From Chloroflexota bacterium (lineage in GTDB: Bacteria; Chloroflexota; UBA6077; JACQUR01), in the NCBI GenBank assembly GCA_016210245.1, contig JACQUR010000430.1, positions 1-14,306 on the forward strand: DNA of 14,306 nucleotides. Reading direction: 5' to 3'. Made by a program: the position numbers and the translations under genes. This document shows positions 6,795-13,825 of the stretch, piece by piece; within the stretch, counting starts at the first letter, position 1, and each line of letters begins with the position of its first letter. The notes beneath the pieces were generated by a model. It was not told where the DNA came from and ran no database searches. It saw only the letters and a list, made by a program, of their open reading frames with translations.

Positions 6795-6840
6795 GCAGGT
6801 CCGCCCCTGCCGAGAAGAGACGGACCTGCAGGTCCGCCCC
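6795..6840. repeat. Direct and inverted 13-bp repeat upstream of the lipoprotein gene
   Basis: GCAGGTCCGCCCC occurs at 6795-6807 and again at 6828-6840. CGGACCTGC at 6821-6829 is the complement of the first nine bases, and the second copy is part of a perfect 14-bp palindrome GGACCTGCAGGTCC (6822-6835). It lies in the leader of the minus-strand lipoprotein gene, 55-100 nt upstream of its start. It could be a repeated extragenic element, an operator, or a weak terminator of the upstream gene. Confidence 0.55.
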
Positions 6841-6930
6841 GGCCATGGAGGCACACCTCCACGCCCTCACCCCCACCGTACCACCGCCACCTCAACAGGA
6901 GCCTCAACACGCAACCTCGAGACGCCGCCC

Positions 6931-7398
6931 TCACTCGCCCCACCACCAGCGCCAGGTGTCGTGGCCCAGTGCCTCGAGGTCGCGCCCCACGGGCGCAGGC
7001 AGGCGGTTGGCGCGCCGCAGGTACTCCGCCTCGTCGGCCTCGATCCACAGCTTGTGGAGCAAGACCAGCTCGGGCACCGGCAGGGGGGCAAGCGGCACCA
7101 GGCACAGCAAGCGCCGCTCGCCCGTCGGCTCGACCAACTCGACCGGCCCGGGTCGGGCCGGGATGCGGTAGCGAGCGCCTGGTCGGGTGGGACTCTCCAG
7201 CTCCAGCCAGCCTGTCTGCTGGAGTTGCTGCCATTCCGCTTCGGCCAGCACTTCGCGCAGCAAGGCGCGGGCGCGCGCCACGGCCTCACGGTCCACCACC
7301 GGGGCTGGCCAGGCCTGCAGGGTCAACACCCAGAGACCAACCGCCAGGAGGATCAGAAAGAGCAGCAGCCCGATGTCCGCCAGGTTATTGCTCGTCAC
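6931..7398 (-). CDS. Membrane-anchored protein of unknown function
   Basis: This 155-aa protein has one N-terminal membrane segment (residues about 8-28, IGLLLFLILLAVGLWVLTLQ) and a soluble domain. The domain contains EWQQLQQTGWLELESPTRPG, a YRIPARPG turn, LLCLVPLAPLPVPELVLLHK, and WIEADEAEYLRRANRL. I recognise no enzyme motif; the conserved-looking YRIP and HKLxIEADE blocks suggest a real uncharacterised family. The start is GTG 7398, chosen because AGGAGG (7409-7414) lies 10 nt upstream. It ends WRWWWGE, an unusually Trp-rich tail. The lipoprotein gene follows 190 nt downstream on the same strand. Confidence 0.7.
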   Translation of the reverse strand: MTSNNLADIGLLLFLILLAVGLWVLTLQAWPAPVVDREAVARARALLREVLAEAEWQQLQQTGWLELESPTRPGARYRIPARPGPVELVEPTGERRLLCLVPLAPLPVPELVLLHKLWIEADEAEYLRRANRLPAPVGRDLEALGHDTWRWWWGE

Positions 7399-7517
7399 GG
7401 CCGCACTGCCTCCTCTCCTGCCAGCCGGCAGCGGCCGTGCCAGGCGGGAGGCGCGAGGAAGATGGCCGGGGCCTGCGGAAAAGCTGCCCTACCCTCCCGA
7501 CGGGCACGAGCCCTGCA

Positions 7518-7537
7518 TTCCGAATCGAACATCGGAA
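7518..7537. promoter_or_regulatory. Candidate operator: TTCCGA-N8-TCGGAA
   Basis: A 6-bp perfect dyad with an 8-nt spacer lies 43 nt upstream of the kinase start, in the divergent region between the kinase and the gene at 6931-7398. The size and spacing suit a dimeric regulator such as the adjacent OmpR-type protein or a TetR/MarR protein. A dyad of this size can occur by chance, so the call is tentative. Confidence 0.3.
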
Positions 7538-7579
7538 ACTAACGACTCCGCCGCTGCTGGCGTTGCGGGCCCTGTTGCT

Positions 7580-8497
7580 ATGTTGTTGAAGCCCAGTCAT
7601 CGCGTGCTCCGCCCCCTTGCCGCTGCGCTGCCCTGGGCCCTGCTGGCCGTGGCCTCCTGGGTACACACGGCCGGGCTGGCGCTGGGGCAGGTCGACACCC
7701 TGCTGGGCATCGTCGGCCTGATCGGGCTGGGGCTGGCCGGCGCCCAGCTTCGAGTCGCGTCCTCCCGGAGGGGCGTGGCAGTAGCTCCGGGGCCGCTGGC
7801 CCTGGCAGCGCACGAGATCCGCTCGCCGCTGACTGCCATCCGCGGGTACGCGGAGCTGCTGCAGCGCCAGCCGCCCACGCTCGACGCGGACCAGCGTCAG
7901 GCGTGCCTGACCTCCATCGTGTACCTGTGCGACCGCCTCGCCAACCTCAGCCGAGCCCTCCTGGATGCCGAGCAGGCGGCAGAGGGGCGCCTGGCGCTCG
8001 CACGGGCACCCTTCGATCTGGCCGAGGTGGCCCGCCGGGCGGTGGAGGTGGCGCGAGCCAGCCATGCGGGCCAAACCTTCCTGGTCGAGGCCGAGCCGCA
8101 CTTGCTCCCGGCGCTTGGCGATGCCGAGCGGGTGGAGGACGTGCTGGCCAACCTGCTCGCCAACGCCGCCAGGTTCGCGCCCGCTAACACCGAGGTGCGG
8201 CTGGAGCTGGCGGCCAGCGCTCCGGATGGGGTGTGCGTGCGCGTGGTAGACCGCGGGCCGGACCTGGCGGAGGATGCCCGAGCGCGCCTCTTCGAGCCGT
8301 TCAGCCCGGGAGCCCCCGGCGCGGCCCAGGCCGGCTACGGGCTGGGGCTGTATATTGCGCGCCGTTATCTGGAAGGAATGGGCGGGCGGATCTGGGCGGA
8401 GGCCACGCCCGGCGGAGGGCGGGCCTTCTGCTTCATGCTGCCGTGGGCGGCAGCGCAGGCGGCTGGCTGGCCGGCCGCTGTCCCGGCTGCGAGGTAA
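7580..8497 (+). CDS. Histidine kinase without extracytoplasmic sensor domain
   Basis: This 305-aa kinase of a two-component pair autophosphorylates on His and passes phosphate to the next gene's product. Two adjacent membrane segments (about 12-34 and 39-58) are joined by only a few residues, so there is no periplasmic sensor loop, HAMP or PAS domain. The H box is LAAHEIRSPLTAIRGY with H78. The N box is NLLANAARFA (N191/N195), the D/G1 box VDRGPDLAEDAR (D224), followed by LFEPFS, and the G2 box GYGLGLYIARRYLEGMGG. This resembles intramembrane-sensing kinases linked to ABC exporters. ATG 7580 has no obvious Shine-Dalgarno sequence and no in-frame alternative nearby, so leaderless translation is possible. 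The regulator follows after 5 nt. Confidence 0.9.
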   Translation: MLLKPSHRVLRPLAAALPWALLAVASWVHTAGLALGQVDTLLGIVGLIGLGLAGAQLRVASSRRGVAVAPGPLALAAHEIRSPLTAIRGYAELLQRQPPTLDADQRQACLTSIVYLCDRLANLSRALLDAEQAAEGRLALARAPFDLAEVARRAVEVARASHAGQTFLVEAEPHLLPALGDAERVEDVLANLLANAARFAPANTEVRLELAASAPDGVCVRVVDRGPDLAEDARARLFEPFSPGAPGAAQAGYGLGLYIARRYLEGMGGRIWAEATPGGGRAFCFMLPWAAAQAAGWPAAVPAAR

Positions 8498-8502
8498 GGC
8501 TG

Positions 8503-9315
8503 ATGGAGCAATCCCCCCTGATTTTGCTGGTGGACGACGACCCGGAGGTGCGCACCTCCGTGCGCCTGCACCTGGAGGCGGACGGTTTCCGGGTGTGCGC
8601 GGCGGCCGACATCGCGCAGGCGCTCGAGCTGGCCGCGGCGCACCTTCCCCACCTGGCGATTGTCGATCTGCTGCTGCCGGGAGGGCATGGCTTCGACCTC
8701 GCCCGCCGCCTGCGCGAGCTGGCGGACATCCCCATCCTGGTGCTGTCGGCGCTGGGCGACGAGGAGACCCGGGTGCTGGGCCTGGAGCGGTACGCGGACG
8801 ACTTCCTGGCCAAGCCGTTCAGCCAGCGCGAGCTGGCGGCGCGGGTGCGGGCGCTGCTGCGCCGCACCTGGGGGCGCACCCGCCTGCTGGCCTCAGCCCA
8901 CCAGCTCGAGCCGGGCCTGGCTGTCGACCTCGGCCAGCGCACCATCTGGAAAGATGGGCGGGCGGAACATCTCACTCCGACCGAGTGTCGGTTGCTGCAC
9001 CTGCTGATGGCCAACGCGGGCCGGGTCCTGCCCACCGAGCTGCTGCTGGACCGCGTCTGGCCGGATGGCCAGGGCGAGGCCACCTACCTGTGGGAATACG
9101 TGCGGCGCCTGCGCGACAAGCTGGGCGACGACGCAGCCCAGCCTCGCTACCTCCAGTCCGAGCGCGGCGTCGGCTATCGCTTCTGCCTGCCGGCGGCCTC
9201 CGGGGACGCGGGGACGCCGAGACGCAGAGACGCGGGGACGCGAAGACACGGGGAGGGGGAGGCGCAGGGAGAGTTGCCCGTTGCGCTGGCCGCCGACCCG
9301 GGCGCCGCGGGCTGA
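8503..9315 (+). CDS. OmpR/PhoB-family response regulator with repeat-derived C-terminal tail
   Basis: This is the DNA-binding output of the two-component system (270 aa). The receiver domain has the acidic pair D11/D12 (LLVDDDPEVR), phosphoacceptor D55 (AIVDLLLPGGHG), the switch Ser in LSALGDEE, and K104 (FLAKPFS). The winged-helix domain is clear: HLTPTECRLLHLLMANAGRV, VRRLRDKLG and SERGVGYRFCLP at 219-230. Normal family members end right after GYRF. Here about 40 extra residues follow, rich in Arg, Gly and Asp, the first part encoded by an 8-bp tandem repeat (9202-9249). The start is ATG 8503, 5 nt after the kinase stop (8497). Its target is plausibly the ABC exporter downstream, but the palindrome at 9367-9568 separates them. 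Confidence 0.92.
   Translation: MEQSPLILLVDDDPEVRTSVRLHLEADGFRVCAAADIAQALELAAAHLPHLAIVDLLLPGGHGFDLARRLRELADIPILVLSALGDEETRVLGLERYADDFLAKPFSQRELAARVRALLRRTWGRTRLLASAHQLEPGLAVDLGQRTIWKDGRAEHLTPTECRLLHLLMANAGRVLPTELLLDRVWPDGQGEATYLWEYVRRLRDKLGDDAAQPRYLQSERGVGYRFCLPAASGDAGTPRRRDAGTRRHGEGEAQGELPVALAADPGAAG
9202..9249. repeat. Octamer tandem repeat (GRRGACGC-like), six units, inside a coding 3' end
   Basis: The units are GGGGACGC, GGGGACGC, CGAGACGC, AGAGACGC, GGGGACGC and GAAGACAC, followed by a G-rich degenerate stretch. Because the unit is 8 bp, the reading frame rotates through it, and no frame is closed by it. It starts 7 codons after the conserved end of the regulator, so it looks like an insertion or expansion at the original stop. 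Confidence 0.75.
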
Positions 9316-9366
9316 GTGTGCTGGCGCCCGCCGCGGCCAGGGAGTATCCTCTCGTGGTGGGATCTA

Positions 9367-9568
9367 GCTGGTGGCCGGTTACTCCTGATTCGTGAAGTGA
9401 GGGGTAGTATCCGAGCCGCGACCGTGAGGCCCTTCGACGAGCTCAGGCCCATCGACAGGCTCAGGATGAGCGGACCCCGGGGTCCTCCGCTCATCCTGAG
9501 CTCGTCGAAGGGCCTCACGGTCGCGGCTCGGACAGTACCCCACGAAGCAGGAGTCACAGTGTACCAGC
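9367..9568. repeat. Long imperfect palindrome, MITE-like, about 200 bp
   Basis: The core arms 9401-9447 and 9495-9541 match at 45 of 47 positions. Outside them, ACTCCTG-N-TTCGTG (9381-9394) pairs with 9541-9554 after a 7-nt offset, and GCTGGT (9367-9372) pairs with 9563-9568. The 47-nt centre contains its own dyad: CTCAGGATGAGCGGA at 9459-9473 against 9485-9499, around CCCCGGGG. The arms carry the CCTGAGC...GTCGAAGG motif, which I recall from dispersed repeats in many bacterial genomes. It fills the gap between the regulator and the ABC operon and ends just before the ABC ribosome-binding site. It codes for nothing. It may attenuate read-through or be a non-autonomous mobile repeat. Confidence 0.85.
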
Positions 9569-9586
9569 GCGGGAGGCGGGCGAACT

Positions 9587-10530
<944 letters not shown>

Positions 10531-10534
<4 letters not shown>

Positions 10535-11358
10535 ACTGGCGCACGGTACGCACGCTGGCAGCCAAAGACCTGAAGGAGGTGCGCCAGAACCGGTCGGCCT
10601 GGATTCCGGCGATCGTGGTGCCCCTGCTGTTCGTGGTCGTCCTCCCGCTGGCGATTATCGTGGCCCCGAGCGCGGCCGGCCTGCCCGGAGAGGTCTTACT
10701 CCCTCGCCAGGGGCCTGCGGGCATGCCCAATCCGTTGCCCCCTGCCCTGATGGCGGAGGTCGCTGGCCTGGACGACATGCAGGCCTGGGTGGTGCTGATG
10801 GCTGGCTACCTGCTGGCGCCCTTCTTCCTGGTGGTACCGCTGATGTTCGCCAGCATCGTGGGCGCCGACTCGTTCGTGGGTGAGAAGGAGCGCAAGACGC
10901 TGGAGGCGCTGCTGTACACCCCTGCCAGCGACCGCGAGTTGCTCGTGGGCAAGGTGCTGGCCTCGGTCACGCCCGCAGTGGCGCTCGCCTGGCTCTGCTT
11001 CCTGGCCTACGGGCTGGTGGTGAACGTGGCCAGTGGGCCGATCATGGGACGGGTCTGGTTCCCGCCCCCGGCCTGGTGGCCGTTGATGCTCTGGGTGGCG
11101 CCCGCGGTGGCGACCCTGGGCATGGCGGCCACGGTGCTGATCTCGGCTCGGGTGAGCACCTTCATGGAGGCCTACCAGTTGAGCGGCTCGCTGGTGGTGC
11201 TGGTGGTGGGGCTCGTGCTCGGGCAGGTCGCTGGGCTGCTGCTGCTCAACGTCGAAACCACGCTGGCGCTCGGCCTGGCGCTGTGGCTGGTGGACGCAGC
11301 GCTGCTCTGGTTCGGGGTGCGGACGTTCACCCGGAGCGAGTTGATCGCGCGGATCTAA
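10531..11358 (+). CDS. ABC-2 type exporter permease
   Basis: This 275-aa membrane subunit pairs with the preceding ATPase. It has six predicted helices (about 24-44, 87-110, 144-166, 182-205, 218-240 and 243-263) and a long first external loop rich in Pro and Leu. The cytosolic coupling segment GEKERKTLEALLYTPASDRE (117-136) and the following LLVGK are characteristic of NatB/YhaP-like ABC-2 permeases. GTG 10531 overlaps the ATPase stop by 4 nt. The coding end (TAA 11356-11358) is the last intact host gene before the prophage remnant, only about 14 nt upstream of its open frame. Confidence 0.9.
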
Positions 11359-11386
11359 ACCAAAGCCAGGGTGAAACCCTCATGGT

Positions 11387-12475
11387 TTGCTGCACAGGGT
11401 GGATGAGCGACTCGACGACCACCCGCGGGGGCGCTGCGCCCCGGTGCCGGTGACCAGGACCTGGGCGGAGCTGGGGTTCAAGGACGTGCCCGAGACGCGG
11501 GTGGAGGTGCCGACGGGAACGGAGTTGTTTGCCAAGCTCTCACCGGAGCAGCAGCGGCAGATCCTGGGCCCGGCGGCCTTCGCCGCGTACCGGGCGGGCG
11601 CGGTCAAGCTGGAGGACTTCGTTGGGCGGAAGCGTGATCGGCGCTGGGGGACGATGCGGTATACGCGAAGCCTACGGGATATGGTGGGGGCGGAGGAGAG
11701 CAGGCGTTGGCTGAACCGTGCGCTTGATCGGCGTAGCTTGGGAGGGAGTGGGGGAGGAACGCCTCCACGAGGTCCACGGGAGGAGGTTCAGACGGGCGGC
11801 AGCGAGCCTCGTGGAGTGCCGGTCAGCTCACGGATCCGGGTGCCAGCCGGTCCCGCATTACAACCGGTGCGCGACGCACTGGCAGTGATTGACCGCGTTC
11901 ATGGCGATGGCACGCCACCGGAGATCTCCGTCATCGTCAACCGAGCTAGACGAGATGCGGGTGCCTATGCTTGGAGTGAGCGAACAGGGCGCCCGCGAGG
12001 TTTGGAGGTCAGCCGACTCTCACCTCATTCGCATCTTACTGTCGTTCACGAGATCGGGCACTATCTCGATCATCAGGCACTGGGGCAGCCCGGACGGTTC
12101 GCTTCTCACTCGGTTTCGGGAGACCTGGGCAACCTCATGCAGGCTATCGAGCGTAGCGATGCGGTGAGTATTCTTCGCAGTCGGATGGGCCGCTCCTGGG
12201 CCATCGTGGAAGGAGGAAGGGGCAGGCGACAGCGCCGCCCCATCGATCAGCGGCTGGTAGAGTATCTGCTGCGTCCCGAGGAACTCTTTGCCCGAGCCTA
12301 TGCCCAGTATGTGGCCACCAGGAGTCAGGATACCGTGCTCCTCGACCAGGTGGCCCGTGATTTGCGAGCGGTTGAACACGGACGGGTGTATCATAGACAA
12401 TGGGTACCCGATGACTTCAGCCCGATCGCTAAGGCATTTGATGAGCTTCTACGGGTGAGGGGATGGAAGAGCTGA
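11387..12475 (+). CDS. Truncated MuF minor head protein fused to a zincin metallopeptidase-like toxin domain
   Basis: The frame is open from 11375 and starts mid-domain, so TTG 11387 is only the first start-like codon. Residues 1-22 (HRVDERLDDHPRGRCAPVPV) match the hPxGRC end of Phage_Mu_F; the HG just upstream belongs to the same motif. Residues 24-110 (PEQQRQILGPAAFAAYRAGA, then LEDFVG) are the usual post-MuF region. A Gly/Pro linker (118-146) precedes a C-terminal domain with HEIGH at 221-225, probable third zinc ligand E298 or E299 (RPEELFARAYAQYV), and a closing QWVPDDFSPIAKAFDELLR. HExxH with a downstream Glu is the gluzincin pattern. MuF proteins carrying variable toxin domains are known from temperate phages. 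Alternatively it is a virion maturation protease. Its 3' end overlaps the next gene by 13 nt. Confidence 0.75.
   Translation: MLHRVDERLDDHPRGRCAPVPVTRTWAELGFKDVPETRVEVPTGTELFAKLSPEQQRQILGPAAFAAYRAGAVKLEDFVGRKRDRRWGTMRYTRSLRDMVGAEESRRWLNRALDRRSLGGSGGGTPPRGPREEVQTGGSEPRGVPVSSRIRVPAGPALQPVRDALAVIDRVHGDGTPPEISVIVNRARRDAGAYAWSERTGRPRGLEVSRLSPHSHLTVVHEIGHYLDHQALGQPGRFASHSVSGDLGNLMQAIERSDAVSILRSRMGRSWAIVEGGRGRRQRRPIDQRLVEYLLRPEELFARAYAQYVATRSQDTVLLDQVARDLRAVEHGRVYHRQWVPDDFSPIAKAFDELLRVRGWKS
11763..11816. repeat. 10-bp inverted repeat at the MuF/zincin junction
   Basis: CTCCACGAGG at 11763-11772 and CCTCGTGGAG at 11807-11816 are perfect complements 34 nt apart. They lie in the Gly/Pro-rich linker codons, just where head-protein sequence gives way to the toxin-like domain and where base composition starts to drop. 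It may be a trace of domain exchange, or chance. Confidence 0.45.
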
Positions 12476-12705
12476 GCCTACACCAAGAAGAAGATGATAT
12501 GGACGATACCATTGAGACGATGCCTTCTCTTGAGTCCTTTTCCTTCGAAGATGGGGTGCGCTATCTCATGGAGGAAGGCATAACGGAGGATGAGGCCCGC
12601 CAAACGATGGTAATCGTCCTCGGGCTCTCACCCGGCGACGCCGTTTCCTTTGAGGAGCGACAGCGTTGGGAACGTAAGCTGCGCGCGGAGAAGCGTCATC
12701 CTTGA
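12463..12705 (+). CDS. Small acidic protein, candidate immunity protein or antitoxin
   Basis: This 80-aa protein has 22 Asp/Glu against 9 Arg/Lys (net about -13). It has an acidic N-terminus (EELSLHQEEDDMDD) and a predicted helical middle (EDGVRYLMEEGITEDEARQT, then MVIVLG). There is no signal peptide or membrane segment, and I recognise no family. Its start overlaps the end of the zincin-fusion gene by 13 nt, so the two are co-translated. Polymorphic toxin immunity genes are typically small, acidic and immediately downstream, which is the whole basis of the functional suggestion. ATG 12499 (Met13) is an alternative start. The composition is clearly less GC-rich than the flanking host genes. 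A strong terminator follows at 12754. Confidence 0.6.
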   Translation: MEELSLHQEEDDMDDTIETMPSLESFSFEDGVRYLMEEGITEDEARQTMVIVLGLSPGDAVSFEERQRWERKLRAEKRHP

Positions 12706-12753
12706 CGTTCCGGTAGCCTTGCCCTAGACTTCCTTCAACAGCGCGGCTGTTCT

Positions 12754-12797
12754 GCCGCCGACCTGGACCTTTCGGTCCCGGCTCGGCGGCTTTTTGT
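12754..12797 (+). terminator. Rho-independent terminator
   Basis: GCCGCCGA (12754-12761) pairs with TCGGCGGC (12783-12790). An inner stem GGACC/GGTCC (12765-12769/12774-12778) is capped by TTTC, and TTTTTGTT (12791-12798) follows. It terminates the fusion/acidic gene pair and lies just ahead of the next phage gene, so that gene needs read-through or its own promoter. Confidence 0.85.
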
Positions 12798-12814
12798 TGT
12801 TCGCGGGAGGACGT

Positions 12815-13150
12815 ATGGCTGAGGTCAGTACCAAGCCCTGGGGCTCGATCGGTGAGTCGGACTACGCTGATGCGGCCGACTTCTGCTCGGCCTGCCTGAT
12901 CGATCTGAACGAGTCAGGCGCCGAGAAGACGAAGGCCAGGTGCAAGCTGCCCGTTCGTGAGCCGAAGTCGATGGGCGGCAAGCTGAACGCGAATGGGATG
13001 CGGGCTGCGGCAGCGGTGCTGGCCGGTGCTCGCGGCGGGGTAGACGCCCCACCCGAACAGAAGCGGGCGGCAGCGCGCAAGTTAGCCGGGATGATGCGCT
13101 CAGCGGACATGGAGCCCCCGGAGAGCATGCGCCGAATGATGCAATCCTGA
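12815..13150 (+). CDS. Small phage structural-region protein, DUF6582-like
   Basis: This 111-aa protein begins KPWGSIGESDYADAADFCSA and continues ACLID, CKLPVREP, LNANGMRAAAAVLAGARGG and KRAAARKLAGMM. This W..I.ESDY...C...KLPV..P....AV.AAA pattern is recurrent in phage genomes next to prohead protease, scaffold and capsid genes, often as a tail of the maturation protease. Here it is a separate gene. Cys24, Cys27 and Cys43 are notable but do not form a clear zinc-binding set. I chose ATG 12815, with GGGAGG ending at 12810 (4-nt spacing); the frame opens earlier, within the terminator, without support. Its role in head assembly is inferred from family position only. Confidence 0.7.
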   Translation: MAEVSTKPWGSIGESDYADAADFCSACLIDLNESGAEKTKARCKLPVREPKSMGGKLNANGMRAAAAVLAGARGGVDAPPEQKRAAARKLAGMMRSADMEPPESMRRMMQS

Positions 13151-13183
13151 CGGAACGGGACCGGTCAACCTGGAGAGGACCCA

Positions 13184-13738
13184 ATGCTACCAGATAATCC
13201 GCAGACGCAAGGAACACCACCGCAGCAGGGGGCACCGACGAGCACTCCGCCAGCAGCGCCACAACCAGCGCCGGTGGGAGGCTCGGGACAGACGTTCACG
13301 CAGGTCGACGTAGACCGCATCGTCGGCGAGCGCCTGGCGCGAGAACGGGAACGGACCAAGGACTACGACACGCTCAAGACAGCGGCTGCTGAGCTTCAGA
13401 GGCTCAAGGCCGAAGCGATCGCACCCGATGAGGAGGCGCGGAAGCTGCTCCAGGGCGCGATGGCCCCGTCCGAGATCAGTAGCCCGTACGCCGTGGCGCC
13501 CGAGGTCCCGCCCGAGCGTGTGGCCGCGCTGCGGAGCGCGCTCGACACGACCTTCGCCGATCCTGCGTTCGCGGTCGACATGAAACAGGCCGGATTCGCG
13601 CTGGAACCCAAGTCCGGCCCTCAGGTCGCTCGGATCGTGAACGAACTGCTCTCCTTGAAGCCGGAAATCCTGGAGAGTCTCAGGAAGGCGCTTCAACCCA
13701 AGACCTGGGGCTCGTCAGGACTCAGGACCGAGCGATGA
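13184..13738 (+). CDS. Chimeric ORF: phage scaffold N-terminus joined to a TctC/Bug receptor C-terminus
   Basis: At 184 aa, residues 1-34 are Pro/Gln/Thr-rich, and 35-78 (TFTQVDVDRIVGERLARERE, then DYDTLKTAAAELQRLKAEA) are a phage scaffold start followed by coiled coil. From about residue 80 the sequence changes character: EEARKLLQGAMAPSEI, YAVAPEVPPERVAALRSALD, FADPAF, LEPKSGPQVARI, and PEILESLRKAL. This matches the C-terminal lobe of tripartite-tricarboxylate receptor proteins and aligns without large gaps with the end of the convergent gene at 13826. The receptor part lacks a signal peptide and its first lobe, so it cannot be a functional receptor. GGAGAGG (13171-13177) precedes ATG 13184. 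The last residues (SSGLRTER) come from a CTCAGGA-like repeat. Whether the fusion is expressed or useful is unknown. Confidence 0.75.
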   Translation: MLPDNPQTQGTPPQQGAPTSTPPAAPQPAPVGGSGQTFTQVDVDRIVGERLARERERTKDYDTLKTAAAELQRLKAEAIAPDEEARKLLQGAMAPSEISSPYAVAPEVPPERVAALRSALDTTFADPAFAVDMKQAGFALEPKSGPQVARIVNELLSLKPEILESLRKALQPKTWGSSGLRTER

Positions 13739-13745
13739 GGGCTGA

Positions 13746-13775
13746 GCGGGGGCAGCCCTGTGTGGCTGCCCCCGC
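13746..13775. terminator. Strong hairpin between convergent genes
   Basis: GCGGGGGCAGCC (13746-13757) pairs perfectly over 12 bp with 13764-13775 around the 6-nt loop CTGTGT. It lies 8 nt after the stop of the chimeric ORF and about 50 nt beyond the end of the minus-strand receptor gene. There is no T tract on either strand, so termination is inferred from stem strength and position. A small GGAATC-G-GATTCC dyad follows at about 13777-13789. Confidence 0.6.
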
Positions 13776-13825
13776 CGGGAATCGGATTCCTTACCGCAAC
13801 CGTAGACTGAGCAAGGCACGGCGCG

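Larger units (their letters stand above)
11372..13738 (+). mobile_element. Prophage remnant (head-module fragment)
   Basis: Four plus-strand genes in phage head-module order: end of a MuF-type minor head gene with a toxin-like domain, a small acidic gene, a DUF6582-like protein, and a scaffold-like N-terminus. Terminase, portal and most of MuF are missing upstream; capsid, connectors and tail are missing downstream. The left boundary is abrupt, between the host permease stop at 11358 and the first phage-like codons at about 11381. The right boundary seems to fall inside the last ORF (about 13420), where it turns into receptor-like sequence. No integrase or clear attachment site is visible. 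Confidence 0.7.

Noticed and set aside
12706..12814. tRNA or small RNA gene between the acidic gene and the DUF6582-like gene
   Set aside because: The only structure is the stem followed by TTTTT, a standard terminator; there is no cloverleaf or T-loop sequence.
13184..13738. Functional periplasmic solute receptor
   Set aside because: There is no signal peptide and the first lobe is missing; the N-terminal half is phage scaffold-like.
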